Assembly: GCF_028649655.1 (NCBI RefSeq)
Contig: NZ_JAQSLN010000001.1
Coordinates: 62,001-126,000 of the forward strand
DNA from: Halobacteriovorax sp. GB3
Lineage (GTDB): Bacteria; Bdellovibrionota; Bacteriovoracia; Bacteriovoracales; Bacteriovoracaceae
Direction of reading: 5' to 3'
Length of the DNA: 64,000 bases
Shown here: positions 52,001-59,495 of the stretch, in pieces
How the letters are laid out: every line of letters starts with the position of its first letter
Numbering within the stretch: position 1 is the first letter of the stretch
Position numbers and translations under genes: made by a program
The notes under the pieces: model-generated
The model's input: the letters and a program-made list of their open reading frames with translations, nothing else
What the model was told of the DNA's origin: nothing
Databases searched by the model: none

Positions 52001-52147
52001 AGGACCATCGTAGAAAATGTAGGGAGCATTATCTTTTGTCTTTTCTAGGGACTTCTTGAAAATCTGGTTTTCTTCCCAAAATTTCAGGACTTTATGCTCT
52101 GTCTCTACGAAAGAGAACGATTCATTACCATTTGTTTGTTCTGACAC
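49019..52147 (-). CDS. ileS: Isoleucyl-tRNA synthetase, type 2 (archaeal/eukaryotic-like)
   Basis: The 1042-residue class I enzyme charges tRNA-Ile. The HIGH signature is GLPHHGHLLAGTLKD (HHGH at 57-60), then GWDTHGLPIE, the editing domain TTTPWTLPSN, and KMSKS in EDGKKMSKSLRN near residue 600. The GLPHxGH form, the DTHGLP segment, the length (type 1 is about 930-940) and the lack of a C-terminal zinc finger mark it as the type 2 isozyme, which in other bacteria is associated with mupirocin resistance. Translation starts at GTG 52147 with GGAG 6 bases before. It is monocistronic. Confidence 0.96.
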   Translation of the reverse strand: MSEQTNGNESFSFVETEHKVLKFWEENQIFKKSLEKTKDNAPYIFYDGPPFATGLPHHGHLLAGTLKDIVPRYWTMKGRYVERRFGWDTHGLPIEQEINKKLGMSAHDALEKLGIKGYSDECRSIVLKYTSEWEKTVNRLGRWVDFENDYKTMDPSFMESCWWVFKSLWEKNYVYQGTKVVPFSTALGTVLSNFEAGLNYKDVQDPAITVLFKLQDEDTYLLAWTTTPWTLPSNLGLCMGADIDYVKVKDNDLGKVVVLAKQRLEAYGKKRELEVLSEHKGSEFLGKKYEPLFGYFSELASEGAFQVFNDDYVTTDNGTGIVHTAPSFGEDDNRVMKEAKVFAETCPIDDRGHFKSSVTDYADMYVKDADKQIIKDLKESGKLYEQATLVHSYPFCYRSDTPLLYRSIPSWYIKVEEMKERLLKSNSQIRWVPGHIKNGRFGKWLEGARDWAVSRNRVWGTPLPVWVNDETENMICIGSIEELKNYSGVEIDDLHRETVDEITFQIEGEAGTYKRITEVFDCWFESGSMPYAQLHYPFENQDVFENGYPAEFIAEGLDQTRGWFYTLTILSTALFDKPAFKNVIVNGLVLAEDGKKMSKSLRNFTAPDVLMEDFGADALRLYLINSGLVRGEEQRFTDAGVKDMVRRALLPWYNSFKFLTTYAEVDGWNASTNLKYNDNIMDSWVLSKLQTLKKNISTEMEEYKLYNVVPALFNFIEDLTNWYIRLNRSRFWGEGLNDDKCSAYSTLYIALKELTQAMAPFAPFLSEHIFSELKKLDSNEKELSVHLCDYPVADESKINPVLEDAVDRMQQLILLGRQQRNAVQIKVKTPLRTLTVIHKDQALLDEIKKLEGYIQTELNVKNVTYSQDEDNFIKLYAKPNFRVLGKKVGKRMGEFGKAIQALSADDLNTFEEKGSVEILGEKLVSEDIQIFREAKEGTQALSNRFISIDIDCNLDEELIHEGLAREVVNRIQRLRKDSGFNVEDRIAVEYEASDELSKAISTHADYISKETLCEKFEGKSGLQSENSFKVDEHDLKITIAKI

Positions 52148-52335
52148 GGTTTACTCCACTTTAACCAGTTGAATTTATTAAGCACCAATCATAGCAAAAG
52201 TGTTTGAATTTGAATAGGTTAGGCTTCTTTTAGCGTGTAAAAAACAAAGGATCGGAAAAATCTTCCAGACGTTCACTCTATCGAGCTCATGAGGGTCATG
52301 GGATTTCTCTTAATTCCGAATAGTTAGGTATGAAA

Positions 52336-53715
52336 ATGAAAGGCCTTACCCTGATAATTCTCTCCATTTTGCTAGGACAACTCGCCCTAGGGCAAGACTA
52401 TTTGGCCCAAAAGCGCAGCCTCATTCGTTGGAATGAAGTGGATGAAGTGAAGTGGCTCGATTTTGGAGAGTGGAAAAAAGAAAGAAGAAAAAGAGATGAG
52501 ACTCCCGATTGGGAGGAAATTGTTCGCGATCGCGATCTTGTCGAAGAGGTTGGTTCCATTATTAAGTGTGTGGGCGATTGTCGCTTGTATCGTGGTGAGA
52601 GTACTCACCAGGCGAAGTATCGCTCAAAAGTTAAAGAGGGAGATGAACTTCATACTTTCGGTCAAAGTTTTGTCTGGGTATATCTCTATGATGGAACTCT
52701 CGTTCGCCTTTCACCAGACTCATCGATTTCTTTTAAAGAATTAAATATAGGATTAAAAACGAATTTTCTTCATGTCAGAATGAACTCGGGAAATATCTTT
52801 TGGATGAACCGAAGTTCTAATGAAATTGCTCTAAGTCAAAAGAAGGAAACGGATACTCTATTTCTTCCTTTGAAGCTCCATGATGCCAATCCAAGGTCAG
52901 TTAAAAGAAAATATGGTGATGATGAACTTTTTAATTATCTGGCAAATGATGAGGCAAAAGGAAATCAGTACAAACGCCTTAATCAATTAATTCAAAGTAA
53001 TAATACTCATTTGAAAAAGAAGACTCGCTCTTTCATCGTCATGCCGAATGGCTCCCTTGTTGGAGATGAAATCGCCGCTGAGTTCAATGTCCTCGTTGGT
53101 GGGAAGAGCTACTTTAAATTGAGGAATGAAAAGACCTTAAGCTATGTCGAAGCAATTTCTCCAAGTGCGACCTTCTACTTCAGAGGATTTGAAAATGAAG
53201 AAAGCGAAGAAATTATTTCGGGCTTTTGGTATGAAGTTGATGAAAGGGGAAGGGATGTAAGTCGAATCGAAGGATTGCAGGGCTTTGCTACAGGAGAATT
53301 TGTAACAAAGAGAATTCCTACAATTCTTATGGCCCGAGAATTACTCTTTAAAGAATCGCTCGAGTTTTCTCAAAAAGTTGAAGATGAATACATCTTAGCA
53401 AATACCTATGGATTTAGAATTTGGGAAAAACTTGTTGAAAAAGGAAAAACTGATCTTGAAAGAAGAGAGGATTTCCTCGTTAATTACACGAGACGAATTG
53501 AGACTTCAAATCTCCTTGCTGCGAGAAAATTGAAAAACAGATTTAAGTCGAGAGGAGAGTCGTATAATCCTTATACATATAACAATCGCTTTTACAAAGC
53601 GGCCATTGATGATTACTTTAGAGAGCGTGAGGCATGGAAAGAAGATCAGGACCTCATTGAAACACTAAATAGTACTAAAAAAGAATACTGGAAGAACTTA
53701 CATGGAATCTACTGA
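52336..53715 (+). CDS. Secreted FecR-domain protein
   Basis: The protein has about 459 residues. A signal peptide (LLGQLALGQD) is followed by a FecR-like beta domain at about 75-160: GSIIKCVGDCRLYRGE, VKEGDELHTFGQSFVWVYLYDGTLVRLSPDSSI and LHVRMNSGNIFW. This is the peptidoglycan-linked or sensor-type FecR fold, not the sigma-regulator form, because no anti-sigma helix or TM precedes it. The rest is charged and helical. The ATG at 52336 (AGGT 6 bases upstream) is preferred to the ATG at 52330. Its 3' end overlaps the Maf gene by 14 bp. Confidence 0.75.
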   Translation: MKGLTLIILSILLGQLALGQDYLAQKRSLIRWNEVDEVKWLDFGEWKKERRKRDETPDWEEIVRDRDLVEEVGSIIKCVGDCRLYRGESTHQAKYRSKVKEGDELHTFGQSFVWVYLYDGTLVRLSPDSSISFKELNIGLKTNFLHVRMNSGNIFWMNRSSNEIALSQKKETDTLFLPLKLHDANPRSVKRKYGDDELFNYLANDEAKGNQYKRLNQLIQSNNTHLKKKTRSFIVMPNGSLVGDEIAAEFNVLVGGKSYFKLRNEKTLSYVEAISPSATFYFRGFENEESEEIISGFWYEVDERGRDVSRIEGLQGFATGEFVTKRIPTILMARELLFKESLEFSQKVEDEYILANTYGFRIWEKLVEKGKTDLERREDFLVNYTRRIETSNLLAARKLKNRFKSRGESYNPYTYNNRFYKAAIDDYFREREAWKEDQDLIETLNSTKKEYWKNLHGIY

Positions 53716-54355
53716 AAAAAAATATAGAATTGTTTTAGCGAGTGCAAGCCCGAGAAGAAAAGAGCTTTTAGGATGGCTAGAGGTGCCTTTTGAAATCATT
53801 CCTTCCCACGTAGAAGAAGTGACAACAATGACACGTCCTCACGACGTTGCTGAAGATCTCGCCGCTCTTAAAGGCGAAGATATTTATAGGAAGCTAGAAG
53901 ATTCAAACGAAGTGGAAAATCCATTTGTCATTTCATCAGATACAATTGTCACTCTTGGTGAGACCATTTATGGAAAGCCAAAAGATAAAGAAGATGCCTT
54001 TAGAATGCTTGGCGAACTCTCTGGTAAAACACATCAGGTTGTAACTGGTGTTGCTATGTTTTTTGAAGATAGAAAAACAAAGGAGAAAAAAAGAGTTGTC
54101 TTCTCTGTTTCAACTCTGGTTACTTTTGATTCCATTGATAAAGACCTCCTTGAAAATTATGTTAATTCAAACGATCCTCTCGACAAGGCCGGTGCCTATG
54201 GAATTCAGGGGCAGGGTCTAAGTTTCATTTCCCGTATTGATGGGTCCTATTCGAATGTGGTTGGATTCCCTCTCTCAGATTTTGTCGATCATTTTAAAAA
54301 GGCGTTAGAGCTAGAGCATGATTCGCTTGGAACTTGGCGCGAACTTTTTAATTAA
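53702..54355 (+). CDS. Maf-family nucleoside triphosphate pyrophosphatase
   Basis: The 217-residue cytoplasmic enzyme has the Maf motif IVLASASPRRKELL with ASxSPRR, SSDTIV with the catalytic Asp, and DKAGAYGIQG near the C-terminus. It hydrolyses non-canonical or modified NTPs (dTTP/UTP or m7GTP subtypes) to the monophosphate; the subtype is not resolved. It overlaps the FecR gene by 14 bp and is followed by the DUF167 gene after 3 bp. Confidence 0.93.
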   Translation: MESTEKKYRIVLASASPRRKELLGWLEVPFEIIPSHVEEVTTMTRPHDVAEDLAALKGEDIYRKLEDSNEVENPFVISSDTIVTLGETIYGKPKDKEDAFRMLGELSGKTHQVVTGVAMFFEDRKTKEKKRVVFSVSTLVTFDSIDKDLLENYVNSNDPLDKAGAYGIQGQGLSFISRIDGSYSNVVGFPLSDFVDHFKKALELEHDSLGTWRELFN

Positions 54356-54358
54356 AAA

Positions 54359-54718
54359 ATGAATCCAGTTCTTTCATTTTTTCAAGGTCATGGAATTGAA
54401 TGCTACAGTGTTGAGCAAGGAGATGATTTTCTCTCTTTTAGTCTCAATGTCCAAGCAAAGCCAGGATCCAAAGTGGAGAAAATGAAATTTAGTGAGAATG
54501 GCCATATGGTTGTCTTTGTTAAGGCCAAACCAATTGAAGGTCAGGCCAATAAGGCGATTACTAAGTTTGTAACTAAGAATTTAGGGATTGGTGGTGGCTC
54601 CTTTGTGCTAGATTGTGGTGAAAAATCAAAGATTAAGAGATTTCGTATTGTCTTCTCTTTTACAGAACGTAAAAATGTGGATTATTATTTAGAAAAATTA
54701 AAAAAGACATTTTTATGA
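54359..54718 (+). CDS. DUF167 (YggU-family) protein
   Basis: The 119-residue protein contains the family pattern LNVQAKPGSKVEKM and VKAKPIEGQANKAITKFV followed by KIKRFRIV. YggU proteins are small soluble proteins of unknown function often encoded near maf-like or YggT genes. It overlaps the next gene by 4 bp, in the same operon. Confidence 0.88.
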   Translation: MNPVLSFFQGHGIECYSVEQGDDFLSFSLNVQAKPGSKVEKMKFSENGHMVVFVKAKPIEGQANKAITKFVTKNLGIGGGSFVLDCGEKSKIKRFRIVFSFTERKNVDYYLEKLKKTFL

Positions 54719-55206
54719 AACAAACTCTTCTTTTTACATTTCTGATTGCGACTTCCGCCTTTTCTCAACAAGCCGTTGAGCAAAAAGAGGTCTCAACGAC
54801 ATTTGAATACACTGATCAAGTTAGTCGAAAAATTGAAGAAGTAAAATCGTTACCACCTAAGGATTATCTCTCTAAAATTAATTCTTATCGCGATGTTGTT
54901 GAAGAGTACATCAATCATAAGAAGCGTGTTTGTAGTGGTGAATTTTCGACGATCATTTTAGGCTCGAAAGGTCTTAATACAGAGGAAACAAAGAAGATTC
55001 GCTTATCGCCAGAGGAGAGGGAGCTTTGTTTTAGAGAGCTCAAGGCCCTTCAGATCAATTTTGTGAATAATATGTTTGCGGCTAGAAAGAAGTATTTAGA
55101 ATATGTTCACGAAAAACGCATCGAGGAACTTTCCAAAGCACGTGAAGAAGCCCTTGGGAGTATTCACTCGACATTTTCAAAAAGTAAATTAAGAACAAGA
55201 AAGTAG
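54715..55206 (+). CDS. Secreted helical protein, function unknown
   Basis: The 163-residue protein has a signal peptide (about 1-17, ATSAFSQQ) and a charged all-helical mature part with two Cys (RVCSGEF, ELCFREL). It ends in a basic coiled segment (KLRTRK). No family is recognised. It is the last gene of the FecR-Maf-DUF167 run, coupled by a 4-bp overlap. Confidence 0.65.
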   Translation: MKQTLLFTFLIATSAFSQQAVEQKEVSTTFEYTDQVSRKIEEVKSLPPKDYLSKINSYRDVVEEYINHKKRVCSGEFSTIILGSKGLNTEETKKIRLSPEERELCFRELKALQINFVNNMFAARKKYLEYVHEKRIEELSKAREEALGSIHSTFSKSKLRTRK

Positions 55207-55211
55207 GTCAC

Positions 55212-55391
55212 CTAGTTCTTTTTAAGTAGTCCCAGTGCAGATGTCTTTGGTCTTACACTTTTAACTTTAAAAAGAGATCTAGATGGACGAAGACTTAGTT
55301 TCTTTCTTACAGTTCTATTACCTGTAAAGCTAAGTTTTGGTCCAAGTTTCTCTACTTCAGTTGTCGTTGTTTTAGACGATTCGTTAGACAT
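55212..55391 (-). CDS. Small basic protein, function unknown
   Basis: The 59-residue protein has an acidic/Thr-rich start (SNESSKTTTTEVEKLG) and then a very basic second half with repeated KLS/RPS and TSAL motifs. AAAGGAGG lies 4-6 bases before the ATG at 55391, one of the best sites in the window, so the small frame is likely real. A longer frame starting 20 codons upstream has no such site. It may bind nucleic acid or the ribosome, inferred from charge only. Confidence 0.6.
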   Translation of the reverse strand: MSNESSKTTTTEVEKLGPKLSFTGNRTVRKKLSLRPSRSLFKVKSVRPKTSALGLLKKN

Positions 55392-55451
55392 GTCATCCTC
55401 CTTTTGTGATGGAAAGTTAATATACAAGCTTTCCCATCTTAGAGGTGACAA

Positions 55452-55772
55452 GATTTGGTCAAGTCACGTTAAAAGAATGAGAAAGCTACCCTGGAAAAAC
55501 AATTTCGTTTTTGCAGCAATGGCCACTCCTCGTGCCGGTAACTAAATATCCTTATACACTCATCGGTTAAATTAAACCTTTCTTGAGTGCTTAATACCAT
55601 ACCCTAATCATATCATATTGTTAGACTAATTTCACGCATTGAGTAAAAAAAGTTAGACAGTTTTGGACGACAAAACGGCGCATTTGTTGTAAATACTTGA
55701 AAACTATTGCACTCTAATAGAGTGATCAGATTTTAGTCATTACAAAAACAACACCCCTAAAGGTGGAGCTTC
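55452..55772. other. Intergenic region upstream of the TRAP operon
   Basis: This 321-bp AT-rich stretch holds no convincing gene. It contains the palindrome at 55710-55724 and presumably the TRAP operon promoter. No riboswitch or RNA gene fold was recognised by eye. Confidence 0.4.
55710..55724. promoter_or_regulatory. Palindrome CACTCTA-A-TAGAGTG, candidate operator
   Basis: A perfect inverted repeat with 7-bp arms and 1 central base lies 49 bp upstream of the first TRAP operon start codon, where a repressor or activator would sit. Confidence 0.45.
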
Positions 55773-56744
55773 ATGAAAATGCCTACATTTTTAACAATTA
55801 TTCTCTCTCTTTCACTCTTTACATCTTGCGCTCTGGTTAGGAAATCTGCGGTTTCTACGGCATCTCCTATCTTTGTTAAGGCGACAGAAGGGCTAGAACA
55901 AGAGTCGGATCTCGAGCATTTTAAGCAAGGGACACCTGGTAACCTAATGCTCTTAGAGTCTCTTCTCTATGTTTCGCCATCGGACAAAGACATTCTTGTT
56001 AGCTTAGTGAAAGGTTATTCGGGATATGCATTTGCTATTCATGAGACAAAGTACTTAGAAGATCTTCTTGCTGAAAAAGAAAATTCAAAGGCCAAGAAGC
56101 AAGCACTTTTAAATTATTCAAAGGCCATTAAGCATGGACTTTCTTATTTAAATCTCTACGGAATTTCTTTTTCTGATTTAGAGAGAGCTGTTCGCGAAGA
56201 GGGTGGGATTCCAAGATTCTTAGAAAAAGAATACGACGATGATGGAAGAGATATTGATGCTGTTTTATTTCTCGCGCAATCTCTTGGCTCATTCATTAAT
56301 ATGAATAAAACAGATATGACTCTCGTTGCACGTCTTGGAGTTGCTAAAGGTCTTTTTGATTGGGCCTGTAACTTAAACCCAGATGTGAACTTTGGAATGT
56401 GTGATATCTTCTATGGTGCTTACGAAGCTGCGAGACCGAGAATGTTAGGTGGTAATCCACAGAAGGCAAAAGAGATTTTCTCAAAGGCGATGAAGAGATG
56501 GCCAAAGAACTGGCTTATCCATGTTAGTTACATTCAGTACTACCTCATCCCAATGGCCGAAGAAGAAGAGTATAAGCAATATAAGGTAATTCTTGAAAAT
56601 GCCCATAATGACTTTGAAAGTTCACTTTTATGGTCTCCAAGTGAAAAAGATGAAAACCTTGGAGCTCCTCGAATGAGAATTTATCAGTCTCTCGCTTTTG
56701 AGCGTTTTAAGATTATCAAGAAAATGGAAAACGATATTTTTTAA
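55773..56744 (+). CDS. TRAP transporter TatT-family lipoprotein
   Basis: The 323-residue protein has a lipoprotein signal (LFTSCALV, Cys19). The mature protein is all-helical and TPR-like: LLESLLYVSPSDKDILVSLVKGYSGYAF, KGLFDWACNLNPDVNFGM and YGAYEAARPRMLGGNPQKAKEIFSKA. It matches the TatT component of TRAP systems first described in Treponema, a periplasmic trimer that partners the DctP-type binding protein. Its position just ahead of dctP, dctQ and dctM genes supports this. GGTGGAGCTTC precedes the ATG. Confidence 0.87.
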   Translation: MKMPTFLTIILSLSLFTSCALVRKSAVSTASPIFVKATEGLEQESDLEHFKQGTPGNLMLLESLLYVSPSDKDILVSLVKGYSGYAFAIHETKYLEDLLAEKENSKAKKQALLNYSKAIKHGLSYLNLYGISFSDLERAVREEGGIPRFLEKEYDDDGRDIDAVLFLAQSLGSFINMNKTDMTLVARLGVAKGLFDWACNLNPDVNFGMCDIFYGAYEAARPRMLGGNPQKAKEIFSKAMKRWPKNWLIHVSYIQYYLIPMAEEEEYKQYKVILENAHNDFESSLLWSPSEKDENLGAPRMRIYQSLAFERFKIIKKMENDIF

Positions 56745-56753
56745 GGATCTATT

Positions 56754-57716
56754 ATGAGAGTACTTTTATTAAGTTTATTCTTTTTTATTCAATCAGCTCA
56801 CGCCGTTACACTTAAAGTCGGTGTTCTTGCTCCTGAGGGAACAAATTGGGCCAAGAGTCTAAAGAAGATGGCAAAAGAAATTAAAGAAGCGACAAATAAA
56901 AAAGTTAAGTTAAAGATTTATTACGGTGGAGCTCAAGGGGATGAGCCGGATGTTCTTAGAAAAGTTCGCGTAGGTCAACTTCACGGCGGTATCTTTACTG
57001 GAAAAACTCTTGGTGACATTAACGGTGATGTAAGAGTTCTCGAAATTCCATTCACTTTTTATGGTGATAGAGAAAAAGCGCTTGCGACAACTCAAAAGCT
57101 AGCTCCTTTTTTAAATACAAAATTTGATAAGGAAAACTTTGTAAACCTAGGTTTCTTTGAAATTGGTTTGGTCTACTTTGTTTCTCAAAAGAACACAGGG
57201 AATATCTCAAGCCTGAATGGACTTAAAATTTGGTCTTGGGAAGGGGATAAGCTTGTTTCAAGTATGATTGAAACAATGAAGCTCATCTCTGTTCCACTTC
57301 CACTTCCAGATGTTCTCTCTTCTCTTTCAACGGGAATTGTTGAAGCTGCTTATGCTCCACCTCTTGGGATTCTTTCTCTTCAGTGGAATACAAAAGTTAA
57401 GTATCTGGTAGATTTTCCAATTGCCTACTCTGTAGGGGCCTTCCTTGTATCTAAGAAGGGCTGGAAAAAAGTGAAGCCTGAGCATCAAAAAATTGTAAGA
57501 GAAATTACTTCTCGTTATGTAAATGAAATCAATAAAGTAAATGCTAAAGATAACCAAGATGCACTTTCAGCAATGAAGGCCATGGGGATCTCATTTCTCG
57601 AATTTCCAAAAACAGATGTTGAAAAGGGAAAAGAGATTCGTGCAAAAATTGTTGATAAGTTAACTGGGAAGCTTTTCTCTAAAGAAGCTCTTGGTAAATT
57701 GGAAAAAGAACTTTAA
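56754..57716 (+). CDS. TRAP transporter substrate-binding protein, DctP family
   Basis: The 320-residue periplasmic protein has a signal peptide ending at SAHAVT. Family features include LKVGVLAPEGTNWAKSLKKMA, YGGAQGDEPDVLRKVRVGQLHGG, GLKIWSWEGDK and VEAAYAPPLGILSLQW. Known DctP proteins bind carboxylates; TatT-linked ones may bind hydrophobic ligands, so the substrate is open. The gene lies between tatT and dctQ and its stop overlaps the dctQ start by 1 bp (TAATG). Confidence 0.93.
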   Translation: MRVLLLSLFFFIQSAHAVTLKVGVLAPEGTNWAKSLKKMAKEIKEATNKKVKLKIYYGGAQGDEPDVLRKVRVGQLHGGIFTGKTLGDINGDVRVLEIPFTFYGDREKALATTQKLAPFLNTKFDKENFVNLGFFEIGLVYFVSQKNTGNISSLNGLKIWSWEGDKLVSSMIETMKLISVPLPLPDVLSSLSTGIVEAAYAPPLGILSLQWNTKVKYLVDFPIAYSVGAFLVSKKGWKKVKPEHQKIVREITSRYVNEINKVNAKDNQDALSAMKAMGISFLEFPKTDVEKGKEIRAKIVDKLTGKLFSKEALGKLEKEL

Positions 57717-58207
57717 TGACGATTATAAGAAAAATAGATCAGGGCCTAGATAAGCTAGCTTCGGGACTGTTGATTGCAACAGTCTTTTCTATGCTTCTTC
57801 TAAGTGTTTCAGGGATTGTTTTACGTTGGTTCAATATTTCATTTATGTGGCTCGATCCACTGGTAAGACATCTCGTTTTTATAAGTGCCTTTCTTGGTGG
57901 TGTTCTCGCAACGGGAAGACAAACTCATATTGGAATTGAGATCATTCCTAAGTTTTTAGAGGCCAAGGGTGATGTTAAAAACCTTGCGATCATTCGTGTT
58001 ATTATCGGTATTATTTCTACTGGAACACTCGTTTGGATTTCTAAGGCGAGTTATGATTTTTTTAAAATTGAGCTTCAGTATGGAAAAGAAGCCTTTCTTG
58101 GAATTCATAGTGGGTATCTCGTAGGAATTATCCCTGCGGGCTTTGCTTTTCTTGCAATCCGCTTCTTCTTTTCAGTCTTCATTCAAGCTAATAAAATAAA
58201 GGAATAA
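57716..58207 (+). CDS. TRAP transporter small permease, DctQ family
   Basis: The 163-residue protein has four TM helices with the DctQ core WLDPLVRHLVFISAFLGG followed by TGRQTHIGIEI. It forms the membrane complex with the large permease encoded next. Confidence 0.92.
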   Translation: MTIIRKIDQGLDKLASGLLIATVFSMLLLSVSGIVLRWFNISFMWLDPLVRHLVFISAFLGGVLATGRQTHIGIEIIPKFLEAKGDVKNLAIIRVIIGIISTGTLVWISKASYDFFKIELQYGKEAFLGIHSGYLVGIIPAGFAFLAIRFFFSVFIQANKIKE

Positions 58208-58208
58208 A

Positions 58209-59468
58209 ATGGGTCTTGCGCTAATCGTCGGTATTATCTTTATAGCTATTTTAGGGACTCCGCTTTTTATTGTGATGGCCTTAGCCGCCCTTGGAGCTTT
58301 CACTCTCTCTGAAGTTGAAGTCTCGGCGGTTGCTGTTGAAATTTATCGACTCGCTAGTGCTCCAACTCTTTTGACGATTCCTCTTTTTACTTTCGCTGGT
58401 TATATCATGGCCGAATCCAATGCACCTAAGCGTCTTCTAAGACTGGCTGAAGCAGCTTTGGGTTGGATTCCTGGTGGAGTTGCGATTGTTTCACTTGTTA
58501 TCTGCGCTTTTTTTACGGCCTTTACAGGAGCCAGTGGGGTAACGATTATTGCCCTCGGTGGTCTTTTGTATCCAATTTTAAAAAATGAAGGATACAGCGA
58601 GAAATTTTCACTCGGACTTATTACAACATCTGGCTCGCTTGGACTTCTCTTTCCTCCAAGTTTGCCAATTATTCTTTACGGTCTCGTAGCGAATGTTGAT
58701 ATTGATGAGCTATTTAAAGCGGGGATTATCCCTGGAACTCTTCTCATCGTTATTCTCTCATTTTGGTCGATTCGAAATGGTGCTCTTAAAATGACGAGAA
58801 AGAAGTTTGATTTCAACGAACTTGTGAGTGCTTTTAAAGCCTGTTTCTTTGAGGCCCTTTTACCTGTTGCCGTTCTCTATGGAATCTATGGTGGTCTGAC
58901 AACAGCAACTGAAGCTGCGGCCCTTACGGCGTTTTATATTTTAATAGTGGAATGTTTTATTTATAGAGACCTTAATATCTTTAAGGATATTCCACGAGTG
59001 ACTCTCGATAGTATGGCCCTCGTTGGAGGAATTCTTCTCATTCTATGTTGTGCTCTTGGACTAACGAATTATCTTGTTGATGAAGAAGTTCCAATGCAAA
59101 TCCTTGAGACGATGAGAACATTTCTAACGAATAAATATTCGTTCCTTCTGTTCTTAAATATCTTCCTTCTTGTCGTTGGAAGTTTAATGGATATTTTTAG
59201 TGCTATTATCGTTGTTGTTCCATTAATTGTCCCAATTGCTCAAGAATTTGATATCCATCCAATTCACTTGGCCATTATCTTTTTAACAAATTTAGAAATT
59301 GGCTACATTACACCTCCTGTAGGGATCAACCTCTTCATTAGTAGCTTTCGCTTTAAAAAGCCGATTACAGAGCTTTATCGCTCTTCTTTTCCCTTTTTAA
59401 TTCTACTGCTTATTGCACTGGTTATTATTACCTATATTCCACAACTTAGCCTCTTTTGGGTAGAATGA
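58209..59468 (+). CDS. TRAP transporter large permease, DctM family
   Basis: The 419-residue protein has about 12 TM segments. Signatures include PLFTFAGYIMAESNAP, FTAFTGASGVTIIALGG, GLLFPPSLPIILYG and EIGYITPPVGINLF. It imports solute by sodium-coupled symport with DctQ and the DctP binding protein. AAAGGA lies just before the ATG. A secreted Pro/Lys-rich protein gene follows after 27 bp. Confidence 0.95.
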   Translation: MGLALIVGIIFIAILGTPLFIVMALAALGAFTLSEVEVSAVAVEIYRLASAPTLLTIPLFTFAGYIMAESNAPKRLLRLAEAALGWIPGGVAIVSLVICAFFTAFTGASGVTIIALGGLLYPILKNEGYSEKFSLGLITTSGSLGLLFPPSLPIILYGLVANVDIDELFKAGIIPGTLLIVILSFWSIRNGALKMTRKKFDFNELVSAFKACFFEALLPVAVLYGIYGGLTTATEAAALTAFYILIVECFIYRDLNIFKDIPRVTLDSMALVGGILLILCCALGLTNYLVDEEVPMQILETMRTFLTNKYSFLLFLNIFLLVVGSLMDIFSAIIVVVPLIVPIAQEFDIHPIHLAIIFLTNLEIGYITPPVGINLFISSFRFKKPITELYRSSFPFLILLLIALVIITYIPQLSLFWVE

Positions 59469-59495
59469 AGGTGACTCTAAAATTGAGGAACGGTA

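Noticed and set aside
55390-55545. A 51-codon + strand frame (with an internal ATG at 55477 giving 22 codons) between the small basic gene and the TRAP operon.
   Set aside because: Neither start has a ribosome binding site, the first part is antisense to the small basic gene, and the amino-acid pattern is unconvincing.
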